Below the pieces are notes generated by a model, which was given only the letters and a program-made list of their open reading frames with translations, made no database searches and had not been told where the DNA came from. A stretch of DNA of 34,503 nucleotides, taken from contig JADJYJ010000025.1 in NCBI GenBank assembly GCA_016719785.1, forward strand, positions 1 through 34,503, given 5' to 3'. Positions 27,701 to 34,502 of the stretch are shown here, piece after piece. How positions within the stretch are numbered: position 1 is the stretch's first letter; every line of letters starts with the position of its first letter. The position numbers and the translations under genes are program-made. The DNA is from Candidatus Amarolinea dominans (lineage in GTDB: Bacteria; Chloroflexota; Anaerolineae; SSC4; Amarolineaceae).

Positions 27701-28236
27701 CGCCTCCGACGGCGACGCCAACGCGCACTCCCACAACGCCGCCCACCGCTACGCGCACGCCCACGCGTACCCCAACGCGCACGCCAACCGCGCCTCCGAC
27801 GGCGACGCCGACGCCCACGCCGCTTGCCGGTCCGAATCCGGGTTTCTGGCGCAATAGCGCGTGGACCACCGAATTCTATGTCACCAGCGATCGGGCCTAT
27901 GTGGATGATTTTGCCGTGTATATCAGCGTACCAGGCTGTGGCAATTATCAGATCAAGCACTTGCCCCTGGAGCCGATTACCGGCAACGCGTTTTCCTTCA
28001 CCGGCACCTTTTACGCTAACGGCACCTTCAGCAACTCGACCACATGCAGTGGCACGACCGGCCTGACGAACTTCTACATCCCCGGCTGTGGTTATATCAA
28101 TGGTGGACCGTGGTCGTATCAGGCAGCCTGGCAGCACGCGGCGCAGCCGGCAGTGCTGGACAATCGGAATCTGGACACCGTCGTGGCTGGCCCGCCGCCC
28201 GGTGAAGCCTGGGTCATCGAAAGACCGCCTCAGTAG
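24769..28236 (+). CDS. Secreted M4 (thermolysin-like) metalloprotease with very long Thr-Pro tract
   Basis: The start at 24769 (MKTHSVILTVVLTL) has AAAAGGAG at a six-base spacing; an open 28-residue extension to 24685 lacks one. The 1,155-residue protein has a signal peptide, an FTP-type propeptide (about 60-290) and an M4 catalytic domain: HELTH (H395, E396, H399), E419 in NESFSD, and H487 in GGVHYNSG. It aligns end to end with the upstream protease through the following jelly roll (about 600-765; LRFAHAY-like LHFAHAY, DDWGWFIDDVRIY). After that comes a Thr-Pro-Arg tract of about 250 residues. The C-terminal domain (about 1020-1155; GPNPGFWRNSAWTTEFYV) has four or five cysteines and is not recognised. 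The pair arose by tandem duplication and then acquired different C termini. It secretes and matures by propeptide removal, as known for M4. Confidence 0.9.
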   Translation: MKTHSVILTVVLTLVFVLSPYPRNFVAPGAPPVAWADDGTVEPGLPVPEAPPPDRPQWPGYVQAPASLDPLLVEQLQRQTDGTIRLDIHPQTGYLRFIGTDPAHFLTAAPDGQVIVEPVAAALTFLQQYGTLFGLSDPAQELHVRHVRTSETGRSFVRFQQVHAGIPILAGEIIVELDAESHVYSVSGEILPGPAVSLEPAISADAARAKAFGILGKEYGLPTDTFVTITPTLWIYNPMLMAPGNGMTSLVWQLEVTTHDLAPIRELVLVDAQRGIVLLHFNQVDTARNRLTYTTNHSSTLPGTLVCNESNPTCSGGDTHAVGAHVYAGHTYDFYTSYHGRDSINGAGMSLISSVHYCPPTGQGACPYNNAFWNGSQMVYGDAVGYALADDVVAHELTHGVTQYESGLFYYYQSGAINESFSDLWGEFVDLTNGAGNDTAPVRWLLGEDIGGGGAIRNMQNPPAFQDPDKMTSVYYYTGTGDNGGVHYNSGVNNKAVFLMTDGGSFNGRTVTALGITKVAKIYYDVQTNRLASGGDYGDLYNLLYQACLSLVGTAGITPADCQEVRDATDAVEMNLEPVSGYNTDAALCPQAGQVPNTTYFDDFEGALTNWITNNASIWTVPVGNAHSPIHSAWGYDPNVILDTYLAMASGVSLPPNAYLHFAHAYFFEGANYDGGVLEYSINGGSTWTDAGSFIQVNGYDGAIGTGYGNPLGGRQAFLADSHGYISSRLTLASLAGQSIRFRWRIGSDNAYDDWGWFIDDVRIYTCVNATPSATPTPTSTRTPTISPTPTRTPTRTPTISPTPTRTPTRTPTAGITLTATRTPTRTPTILPTPTRTATAGVPPTRTPRPTKTPTPTATRVSSVTPTRTPTRTATAGVPPTRTPKPTKTPTPTATRVSSVTPTRTPTRTPTAGVPPTRTPRPTKTPTPTVTHVVSSTPTRTPGPSATRTPTKTPTRTPTTPPTATRTPTRTPTRTPTAPPTATPTRTPTTPPTATRTPTRTPTRTPTAPPTATPTPTPLAGPNPGFWRNSAWTTEFYVTSDRAYVDDFAVYISVPGCGNYQIKHLPLEPITGNAFSFTGTFYANGTFSNSTTCSGTTGLTNFYIPGCGYINGGPWSYQAAWQHAAQPAVLDNRNLDTVVAGPPPGEAWVIERPPQ
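27069..27832 (+). repeat. Nested tandem repeats in the Thr-Pro-Arg tract
   Basis: Three higher-order periods are visible: a 42-bp unit twice (from about 27117, TISPTPTRTPTRTP), a 108-bp unit three times (marked by TGTGCCGCCT-type words at 27291, 27399 and 27507), and a 90-bp unit twice (27631 and 27721). Units are nearly identical, so the tract probably varies in length between strains and is prone to misassembly. Confidence 0.85.
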
Positions 28237-28283
28237 AGTTTTTCTCGCTCAGCACAACCTTTGTGCGAGCCTGTGCATTCGAT

Positions 28284-28308
28284 CAGGCGCCGCGTGCCCC
28301 GGCGCCTG
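28284..28308. terminator. GC-rich hairpin between protease and propeller genes
   Basis: CAGGCGCC (28284-28291) pairs perfectly with GGCGCCTG (28301-28308) around nine bases. No T-tract follows, so it is at best a weak or factor-dependent terminator. The next gene starts 36 bases downstream. Confidence 0.4.
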
Positions 28309-28343
28309 TGATGCTTGTAGATTGACACTCAAGGAGGTGTCTT

Positions 28344-30698
28344 ATGTCACGCACAAGACGTTGGTCGTTGGGTCGCCTGGCGTTGATCGTGGTGCTCCTG
28401 TCGAGCGTGGGGTTCTCGGTCAATGCCGCCGACCGCAGTCTTACCAAAGATGTTCAAGAAACCGAAGCGGCCGCCATGGCCGCGCCTGTCAGTGAGTCGC
28501 CGGACTGGCAGGCTGAGATGCCGGTGTTGACCAAAGAGCAGGAAGAGGCCTTGGTCGCCTGGGCCGGGAATTCCCATCTGCCCGGCCCGGCGATTGAGTC
28601 AAAGGATGAAGGTCTTGAGATTGCTGCGCCAGTCGCGGGCAGCGAATCGAACCCGGCGTCGGCAGACAAGATGGATGTGCCTGGGCCATTGGCGCCCGGT
28701 GATGCGCAAATCTACCGCAATGTGACCTTCGGCAGCGGCTTTCCCAGCGGCACGCGCTCGAATATCATGGAGAGCAGCGTGGCCGAAAATGGCAAGAACG
28801 TCTTCTACACCGGCAACTGGTTTGCTGCGCGCTCCATCAATGGCGGGCAGGGCTGGACCTATATCAACCCCGCGGCCACCATGAGCGAGTTCTGCTGCGA
28901 TCAGGTCACGCTGCACGATGAAAGCCGCAACATGCTGCTTTGGTATCGGCAAGGTAGCCGGAACAGCAGCGGAGTCAATCGCCTTCGTTTGAGTGTCTCC
29001 ACGGATGGGGGCGGGAGTTTCTGCGCCTATGATGTCTACCCGACCGGCGTCAATAGTGGGTGGACGAATCAGTGGTGGGATTATCCGCACCTGCAATTGG
29101 GCGCCGACTATCTGTACATTGCCACCAATATGTTCGATAATGCTTCCTCTCCCCAATGGACGCGTACCGTGATGTTGCGTTTTCCGCTCGACAATCTGCG
29201 CGCCTGCAGTGGTTTTAGCTTCAACTATCTTGCCACCACCAGTTGGTTCACCTGGGTGCCTGTGCAGGGCGCGGATCATGTCATGTACTTCGCCTCGAAT
29301 TGGCCGACTTCCGCACCTTACAACCGCATCAGCGTGTGGCGATGGTACGAAGATCAGATATCCACCACCAGCACTGTGTACACGGCGCCGAGTTGGAGCC
29401 GCACTGGACGCAACCAGGCCGTCTGCGGCAGCACCAACGCCAATTGGGCGGCGCGCACAGACGATCGTTTGTTGACCGGCGCCCGCTACATGCTTCACAA
29501 CTCCAATTACAAGGAGCCGGGCCGCATGGTGTTGGGTTGGTGGTGGAACGTCAAACAGGGCAGCGGCTTTGGTCAGCCCTACATCAACGGATTCACCATC
29601 TACGAGAACAACCTGACGCCGCTGAGCGGCGCCCAGGGCCGACCCTATCTGTGGAATCCCGACATCTGTTTTCTGTATCCCAGCGCGGCCGCCAACAAAC
29701 GCGGCGACCTGGCCCTGGTCTTCGATGCCAGCACCGGTTCCAACATGAACCCCAGTGTGGCTTACGCCATTGCCGACGATTTCACGGCTGTGCCGCCGGG
29801 ATTCACCTACTACATCGCTCAAACCAGCAACGCCCGACCTTCTGACAACGTGTGGGGCGATTACAACACCGTGCGCGCCTTCTTGCCCACACAAGACACC
29901 TGGGTAGGCGCAGGGCACACGATTCAGAGCGGCAGCAACTGCTCCTACTGCGCACTGCCGGTCCTGTTCAACTTCGGCCGTGCGCGTGATTTTCAGAGCT
30001 GGAACGGCTGGCAAGATGCCGCGCCGCCGGGGTGGACGACCATTGTGGATACCAGTTTCGAAGGCGGCTTCCCCGGCTCCTGGAGCGTGTTCGACGGATT
30101 GAGCGGATATGGCGAGTACTACTGGGCCAAGCGCGGCTGCCGGGCCTATGCTGGAAGTTACAGCGGATGGGCCATTGGCGGCGGCGCCAATGGCGCGGCC
30201 TTGAGTTGTGGCAGCTACTACGCCAACTACACTCGTTCATGGATGACGTATGGCCCGTTCAGCCTGGTTGGCGCCACGGCGGCCGACATGAGTTTCAAAC
30301 TGTGGCTGAACTCCGAGAGCTGCTGCGATTACGTGTGCCGTTACGCTTCGGTAGATGGCAGCAACTGGTACGGCAACTGCACCAGTGGATACTCCAACGG
30401 CTGGATTGACCGCGTGTTGGATCTTACCAACGTCTACACCATCGGCGACCTGCGTGGCCGGCCGCAAGTGTGGGTTGCTGTGCAGTTCTACACCGATTAC
30501 TCGATCACCTATTCTGAAGGCGCGTACCTGGACAATCTGCTGGTGCGCAAATGCACCTCAGGCTCCTGCCCCGCCCAGACGATGGAGGAGATCGGCCCCG
30601 ACGCGCGGCTGATTGACATACCGTTCGCGCTGACCGCGGACGATCCGGACCGGGCGCCAACCTACGAAGGACGACCGCCCAAGGCCGCGAACAACTGA
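28344..30698 (+). CDS. Secreted beta-propeller (sialidase/BNR-like fold) protein
   Basis: ATG 28344 follows AAGGAGGTG, a nearly perfect anti-16S match, so translation should be strong. Residues 1-28 are a signal peptide; a helical acidic stretch (about 45-105) precedes the folded part. Residues of about 120-560 contain repeating beta-strand blocks with Asp-box-like turns such as STDGGGSFCAYD and SINGGQGWTYI, as in sialidase/BNR propellers. I see no full sialidase arginine triad, so enzymatic activity is doubtful. Residues of about 566-745 are the FEGGFPGSW module shared with the proteins at 18114 and 20003, ending EGAYLDNLLVRKCTSGSC. An acidic tail follows. The role may be adhesion or glycan binding outside the cell. 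It is the last gene of the secretome block and is followed by a strong hairpin. Confidence 0.75.
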   Translation: MSRTRRWSLGRLALIVVLLSSVGFSVNAADRSLTKDVQETEAAAMAAPVSESPDWQAEMPVLTKEQEEALVAWAGNSHLPGPAIESKDEGLEIAAPVAGSESNPASADKMDVPGPLAPGDAQIYRNVTFGSGFPSGTRSNIMESSVAENGKNVFYTGNWFAARSINGGQGWTYINPAATMSEFCCDQVTLHDESRNMLLWYRQGSRNSSGVNRLRLSVSTDGGGSFCAYDVYPTGVNSGWTNQWWDYPHLQLGADYLYIATNMFDNASSPQWTRTVMLRFPLDNLRACSGFSFNYLATTSWFTWVPVQGADHVMYFASNWPTSAPYNRISVWRWYEDQISTTSTVYTAPSWSRTGRNQAVCGSTNANWAARTDDRLLTGARYMLHNSNYKEPGRMVLGWWWNVKQGSGFGQPYINGFTIYENNLTPLSGAQGRPYLWNPDICFLYPSAAANKRGDLALVFDASTGSNMNPSVAYAIADDFTAVPPGFTYYIAQTSNARPSDNVWGDYNTVRAFLPTQDTWVGAGHTIQSGSNCSYCALPVLFNFGRARDFQSWNGWQDAAPPGWTTIVDTSFEGGFPGSWSVFDGLSGYGEYYWAKRGCRAYAGSYSGWAIGGGANGAALSCGSYYANYTRSWMTYGPFSLVGATAADMSFKLWLNSESCCDYVCRYASVDGSNWYGNCTSGYSNGWIDRVLDLTNVYTIGDLRGRPQVWVAVQFYTDYSITYSEGAYLDNLLVRKCTSGSCPAQTMEEIGPDARLIDIPFALTADDPDRAPTYEGRPPKAANN

Positions 30699-30717
30699 GA
30701 TCGCATCACACAAACAC

Positions 30718-30750
30718 GGACGTCACGAGTCTTCAAGACTTGTGACGTCC
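30718..30750. terminator. Strong hairpin between convergent genes
   Basis: GGACGTCAC (30718-30726) pairs with GTGACGTCC (30742-30750), and the stem continues inward with AGTCT/AGACT to a three-base loop: 15 pairs with one G-T. There is no T-tract. Its position 20 bases after one stop codon and 92 bases before the convergent stop suits a bidirectional 3' end structure. Confidence 0.6.
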
Positions 30751-30841
30751 ATCGCTTGCCGCGGATAGAACGGGGAGAGGTGTCAACGCAGTCATCAGAC
30801 GCCCCGTGGCGCAATGATGATCCCACCAGGCAAAACAACCT

Positions 30842-32020
30842 TCAGCCTGCGCCATACAACGTCTTGACCGTGGCGTAGACCCAGCCCATCTCCTTGCGCG
30901 GGTAGTGCGGCGCGAGGTGGCGCATGAGGGCCGGCAAGTCATGCGGGTTCAGGCCGGAGCTGTCCACCAGGCTGCGCAGCCAGGCCTGACGCTGGATCTC
31001 GATCACGAAGTCCAGGTAGGTGCGGTTGATCATTTCGATCTCGGCGGCCACCTGCTGAGGATCGTAATCGCCCTCCAGGGCTGCCTGCAGATCTTCCACG
31101 CCGCCGGCGGCGAAGTCGTAGCCATTTTCCAGCAGCTTGAGCAGCGCCTGGCGCACGATCTCTTTGCTGATGCGCTGACCGGCCTGCCAGTGAATCTCTT
31201 CGATCGAGGGCGGTTTGCATTTCCAGTAGGTGGCCGTTTCGACCGTCGAAAGCACCAGGATCGCGCCCTCCTGCACGAACACATCCTGGCCCGCGGCTTG
31301 ATTCTCGGTCTCCAGCCGCGCCTGCCAGCGGCGGTACGCGACTGCCAGCCCGGCCGGATCGGGCGCGGCCGCCTCCAGCGTGGGCGCCAGGGCCAGCCCG
31401 TAGCGCTGCGCGATGTCGGCCAGGCGCTGATGGCTGACCGGCTTGCGGTGGCGGATGGCGGTGTGCAGCGTTAGCGCCAGCGGCTGCTCGTAGCGCACCA
31501 GGTGCGGGTTGCGATAGCCCCACAGTTCGAAGACCAGCACGACATGCTGTTCACGCACCGCGGCTTCCACCGGGCCGCGGTTGGGCAGGACATCGGCGAG
31601 CAGCCCAAGCCAATCGCCCCAGCGGCTGGGCATCAACATCGGCAGCAAGCGCGTGCGGGCGACGACTTCGAGCACCTGACCCTGGGCATCGGTCAGCGGG
31701 TAGAAGATGATGGCGGTGCCGTCCAGCTTGACCGTGAAGCGCGCATCCACGATGTTGATCGGTACGGGGATGCTGACCTGCAGGCGCCCCTCACGATCTT
31801 GAATGTACGGATAGTGGATTTTGGGCATGGCCGGGATGAACTCCAGGCGCTCCTGACCGCCCAACCGGGTGACGGCCAGCATGCCCAGTTTGTCGCTCTC
31901 CTGGCGACAGAGGTAGCCGGCGAACGGAATGCCGCCAGGCGAGGTCGCGTCGAAGGGCTGCCAGTGTTTGGCGCTGACCTCGGTGATGGCGATGATCTGA
32001 TCCAGCAGGGTGGTGTTCAT
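30842..32020 (-). CDS. ATP-dependent RNA ligase-like nucleotidyltransferase
   Basis: The 392-residue protein carries the covalent nucleotidyltransferase motifs in order. Motif I is KLDGT (K98 would take AMP, D100, G101). Motif III is VLVFELWGY (F164/E165). Motif IV is EGAILVL (E251/G252). Motif V is YWKCKPPS (K267/K269). The order, spacing and length fit RNA ligases of the T4 Rnl/RNA_ligase superfamily better than DNA ligases, which would add OB-fold and zinc or BRCT domains. A helical C-terminal region (about 280-392) is of unknown type. These enzymes adenylylate a 5'-phosphate and seal RNA nicks; the actual substrate here is unknown. The start is nine bases after the stop of the amidohydrolase gene with AGGGG in the gap, so the two are co-transcribed. 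No kinase/phosphatase or RtcB partner is visible. Confidence 0.75.
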   Translation of the reverse strand: MNTTLLDQIIAITEVSAKHWQPFDATSPGGIPFAGYLCRQESDKLGMLAVTRLGGQERLEFIPAMPKIHYPYIQDREGRLQVSIPVPINIVDARFTVKLDGTAIIFYPLTDAQGQVLEVVARTRLLPMLMPSRWGDWLGLLADVLPNRGPVEAAVREQHVVLVFELWGYRNPHLVRYEQPLALTLHTAIRHRKPVSHQRLADIAQRYGLALAPTLEAAAPDPAGLAVAYRRWQARLETENQAAGQDVFVQEGAILVLSTVETATYWKCKPPSIEEIHWQAGQRISKEIVRQALLKLLENGYDFAAGGVEDLQAALEGDYDPQQVAAEIEMINRTYLDFVIEIQRQAWLRSLVDSSGLNPHDLPALMRHLAPHYPRKEMGWVYATVKTLYGAG

Positions 32021-32029
32021 GGTAACCCC

Positions 32030-33397
32030 TCATCTCACGCAGAAGCGGCCGCGGCCGGGGCGGCCGCTGAACTGGCCGTCGGCGATGATGACTTCGCCGC
32101 GGCTGAGGGTGGTCACGGGGTAGCCGGTAACTTGCACGCCCTCGTACTGGCTGTAGGGAATGGCCGAGTGCAGACCGGCCGCGCTGAGCGTCACCGGCCG
32201 CGTGGGGTCAAAGAGGACGATGTCGGCGTCCGCGCCGGGAAGGATCTCGCCTTTGCCGGGCAGGCCGAAGATGCGCGCGGGCGCGGTGCAGCACAGTTCG
32301 ACCCAGCGCGAACGGCTGAGCAGGCCGCGGCGCACGCCAAAGGTGTGCAGCAGCGCCAGCCGCGTTTCGATGCCGGAGATGCCGCCGGCCGTGCGGGTGA
32401 AATCGGTCGCGCCGGCCTGTTTCTGCTCGTCCGGGTGCGGGCAGTGATCGGTGGAGATGACGTCCAGGTCGCCGCCGGCCACGGCCCGCCACAGCGCCTG
32501 CTGTTCATCCAGCCCGCGAATGGGCGGCTGGCACAAGAAGCGCAGCGCCTCCGGCAGGGGGCGCAGATAGGCGGAATCGTCCAGGACCAGGTAGTGGGGG
32601 CAGGTTTCACCGTAGGCCACCTGCCCCTGCGCCCGCGCCAGGGCCAGGGCGTGACTGGCCTCCGCGCAGGAGATGTGAAAGATGAGGACGCGCGCGCCGG
32701 TCAGCCGCGCCAGGGCCAGCACACGCTGCACCGCTTCGCCTTCGGTGATGGCGGGCCGGCTGTGGGGATGCCAGCGGGGCTCCACCTGCCCCGCCGCCAC
32801 GAAGCGCCGCGTCAGGGTTTGGATCACCGGCCAGTTTTCGGCATGAACCACCGCCAGCCCATCCACCGCGGCCACGGCTTCCAGCGCCTGCAGCAGCGCA
32901 TCGTCGGGCAGGTAGTAGCCGGGATAGGCGGTGTAGAGCTTGAAGGAGTAGCAGCCAGCCCGGCGCACCAGCGGCGCCTCGTCGCGCCACGCCGGACGCG
33001 TGGCAATCATGGGGCCGGTCAGGGTCATGTGCAGGCCGTAGTCAATCACCGCGCGGCCGTCGGCCTCGCCGCGGCGCTCGGCCAGCGCCTCCGGCAGCGG
33101 TTGATCGGGCCGGGGATCAACGAAATCTACGATGCTGGTGACGCCGCCAAACGCGGCCGCCACCGTGCCCTGGTAGAAATCGTCGGCGGTGCGGCCATAG
33201 GCGGTGCGCAGGTTCAAATGCACGTGTCCATCCACCGCGCCGGGTAAGACGAGCAGCCCGTCTGCGTCGAGGGTGCGCCGGCCATGCAGCCCGCGCCCGA
33301 TCGCTGCAATTTTCTCGCCGTCAATCGCCACATCGGCGGTCAGCTCGTGCGTGGCCGTGATGACGCGGCCGCCGCGAATCACCAGGTCGTAGGTCAT
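32030..33397 (-). CDS. Cyclic amidohydrolase (dihydropyrimidinase/hydantoinase/allantoinase family)
   Basis: ATG 33397 is preferred because GAGGTG lies six to eight bases upstream; GTG 33406 is an alternative. The 455-residue protein shows the binuclear metal site of the family: DGHVHLN (H58, H60), SFKLYTAY (K153, the carboxylated lysine), VVHAEN (H185), FHISC (H241) and STDHCPH (D317). The end EILPGADADIVLFDP is also typical. Family members open cyclic amides such as dihydrouracil, hydantoins or allantoin in the cytoplasm; dihydroorotase is less likely because length and the SFKLYTAYPG block match hydantoinases. I cannot choose between substrates. It is first in a two-gene unit with the RNA ligase-like gene, and no other pyrimidine or purine catabolic gene is near. 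Confidence 0.88.
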   Translation of the reverse strand: MTYDLVIRGGRVITATHELTADVAIDGEKIAAIGRGLHGRRTLDADGLLVLPGAVDGHVHLNLRTAYGRTADDFYQGTVAAAFGGVTSIVDFVDPRPDQPLPEALAERRGEADGRAVIDYGLHMTLTGPMIATRPAWRDEAPLVRRAGCYSFKLYTAYPGYYLPDDALLQALEAVAAVDGLAVVHAENWPVIQTLTRRFVAAGQVEPRWHPHSRPAITEGEAVQRVLALARLTGARVLIFHISCAEASHALALARAQGQVAYGETCPHYLVLDDSAYLRPLPEALRFLCQPPIRGLDEQQALWRAVAGGDLDVISTDHCPHPDEQKQAGATDFTRTAGGISGIETRLALLHTFGVRRGLLSRSRWVELCCTAPARIFGLPGKGEILPGADADIVLFDPTRPVTLSAAGLHSAIPYSQYEGVQVTGYPVTTLSRGEVIIADGQFSGRPGRGRFCVR

Positions 33398-33436
33398 TGT
33401 GCTCACCTCGTCGTTCGGATTACAGCCGGCGCAAGA

Positions 33437-33486
33437 GCGATTGAAATCGCGCCTGATGGGCGCGCCGCCGGGCGCCCGCCTGCGTG
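33437..33486. repeat. REP-like repeat fragment
   Basis: This is a partial, opposite-orientation copy of the element at 10251-10450: GCGATTGAAATCGCGCC, then a GGGCGCGCCGCCGGGCGCCC-like core. It lies between the toxin stop and the amidohydrolase start. Confidence 0.75.
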
Positions 33487-33493
33487 CTGTTTT

Positions 33494-33787
33494 CTATTGA
33501 CGCAATGGTCGGGCTAGTTTCAAGCGTTCGTACAGATCTGGTGATTTGGGGCCGACATATTCGATTTCTACTATGTGTTCCTCATCAAACACGCGCCACA
33601 CCAGACGAAAATCCGATCCAAGCCACATTCGAAGGTAATCGGTATGCCCGGTTAGTTCCTTGCTTCGGAGCGGCCTCGGATTATCGCTGAGGCCGGCAAT
33701 CCTCTGCTTCGCCAGGGCCTTGACGTGACCTGGAAGCTCGATGAGTTGGCGTCGAACCTCCCTGGAAAACGCAATCCGGTAGGCCAT
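33494..33787 (-). CDS. RelE/ParE-superfamily toxin
   Basis: The 97-residue protein has the RelE/YafQ fold pattern: IAFSREVRRQLIELPGHV, then ALAKQRIAGLSDNPRP, then a beta-sheet region YLRMWLGSDFRLVWRVFDEEHIVEIEYVGP. The closing HIVEIEYVGPK matches RelE/HigB-type mRNA interferases, which cleave mRNA in the ribosome; ParE-type gyrase poisons share the same fold and cannot be excluded. Its ATG overlaps the antitoxin TAA by one base (TAATG), so translation is coupled. The order antitoxin then toxin is the normal one for relBE/parDE. Confidence 0.85.
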   Translation of the reverse strand: MAYRIAFSREVRRQLIELPGHVKALAKQRIAGLSDNPRPLRSKELTGHTDYLRMWLGSDFRLVWRVFDEEHIVEIEYVGPKSPDLYERLKLARPLRQ

Positions 33788-34077
33788 TACAGATCCTTGA
33801 TTGCTTCAAGAAAATCGGCGCCTGTTTCGTAGACTTCCAGGGCTTCGTCTGGATGAAGTCGTTTGTATTCCTGATTCGCTTCGACAGCGGCCCATAGCGC
33901 GGGTTCTTCCGCCAGATCATGGCTGGTCACGTTGATCTTGTAGTCGAGAAACTCGATGTATCGCAGCACATCGGCCACATAGAGCGGCGGAAGCTTACGC
34001 AGAGCGGCGACGATAGCCTGCTCGGCGGGGGTGGTGATCGCTGCGGTGTTCGTGCTTGCATAGTTTATGCCTGCCAT
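33787..34077 (-). CDS. Antitoxin partner of the RelE-type toxin
   Basis: The start at ATG 34077 has GAGGCG seven bases upstream; an upstream ATG at 34092 has no site. The 96-residue product has a block LPPLYVADVLRYIEFLDYK resembling DUF2281-type antitoxins (a helix that grips the toxin and a dimerising N terminus). The acidic C-terminal part (HPDEALEVYETGADFLEAI) would neutralise the basic toxin. The gene is co-transcribed with the toxin from the promoter at 34210-34238 and is probably autoregulated through the inverted repeat at 34141-34216; that regulation is inference from family behaviour. Confidence 0.75.
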   Translation of the reverse strand: MAGINYASTNTAAITTPAEQAIVAALRKLPPLYVADVLRYIEFLDYKINVTSHDLAEEPALWAAVEANQEYKRLHPDEALEVYETGADFLEAIKDL

Positions 34078-34140
34078 GGTTTCGCCTCGCATATCAGTAT
34101 GGGGGTAGCAACGGGTGGGGAAACGATTTCCAGCGGTATT

Positions 34141-34216
34141 CTATACTGCAAGCGAGGATAGACTTCGCTTTTCCGCCTACGGAAACAGGCGCAATTCGTG
34201 CCCGCTTGCAGTATAG
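34141..34216. repeat. Inverted repeat spanning the toxin-antitoxin promoter
   Basis: CTATACTGCAAGCG (34141-34154) and its perfect complement (34203-34216) are 48 bp apart. A small hairpin TTCCG-CCTA-CGGAA (34171-34184) lies between them. Each arm holds a TATACT word; the right arm on the minus strand is the -10 box. The arms are good candidate operators for the antitoxin. Confidence 0.75.
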
Positions 34217-34238
34217 CATTGCGCGCAACGCATGGCAA
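34210..34238 (-). promoter_or_regulatory. Sigma-70 promoter for the toxin-antitoxin pair
   Basis: On the minus strand a TTGCCA -35 (34233-34238) and a TATACT -10 (34210-34215) are separated by 17 bp. Transcription would begin near 34203, inside the inverted repeat, about 125 bases before the antitoxin start. Confidence 0.65.
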
Positions 34239-34242
34239 GCAA

Positions 34243-34350
34243 GACGATTGAAATCGCGCCTGATGGGCGTACCGCCGGGCGCCCACCTGCGTGGGCGCGA
34301 TGTTGGTGACATGGCGGCGGCACGCGCTTTCGCCCCGAATTCATTCGGCG
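34243..34350. repeat. REP-like repeat, opposite orientation
   Basis: This copy matches the unit at 10251-10370 in reverse, from CGATTGAAATCGCGCC to CCCCGAATTCATTCGGCGGC. Its last bases overlap the stop codon of the right-edge gene (TGA in GAATGAATTC). Confidence 0.8.
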
Positions 34351-34502
34351 GCCGCCGTCGCCTCCACCCGCACGCTCTCCCACCCCACAAGCCCCGCCAG
34401 CGTGGCCTGCAGCGCGTGGTTGCAGGTGACGGGATCATTGGGAAAATCGAGCATCAACCGCCGCGCGCTCTGGGTCAGGTAGACCACGAAGCGGTCGCGG
34501 CT
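34341..34502 (-). CDS. C-terminal 53 codons of an unrecognised protein (runs off right edge)
   Basis: Reading inward from the window edge, a frame without a start in the window gives RDRFVVYLTQSARRLMLDF, PNDPVTCNHALQATL and VGWESVRVEATAAAE before TGA at 34343-34341. The sequence looks like a real protein (helical, balanced composition) and the stop coincides with the start of the REP-like repeat. The family cannot be named from this fragment. Confidence 0.45.
   Translation of the reverse strand, partial: SRDRFVVYLTQSARRLMLDFPNDPVTCNHALQATLAGLVGWESVRVEATAAAE

Noticed and set aside
27069..27832. Possible CRISPR-like array
   Set aside because: The repeats are in frame, code for a Thr-Pro linker, have no unique spacers of constant length, and no cas genes are nearby.
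28344..30698. Calling the propeller protein an active sialidase
   Set aside because: Asp-box-like turns are present but I cannot identify the arginine triad and nucleophilic tyrosine/glutamate pair needed for catalysis.
31502..33247. Long plus-strand ORF of 581 codons
   Set aside because: It is the antisense shadow of the RNA ligase-like and amidohydrolase genes, both of which show all family motifs.
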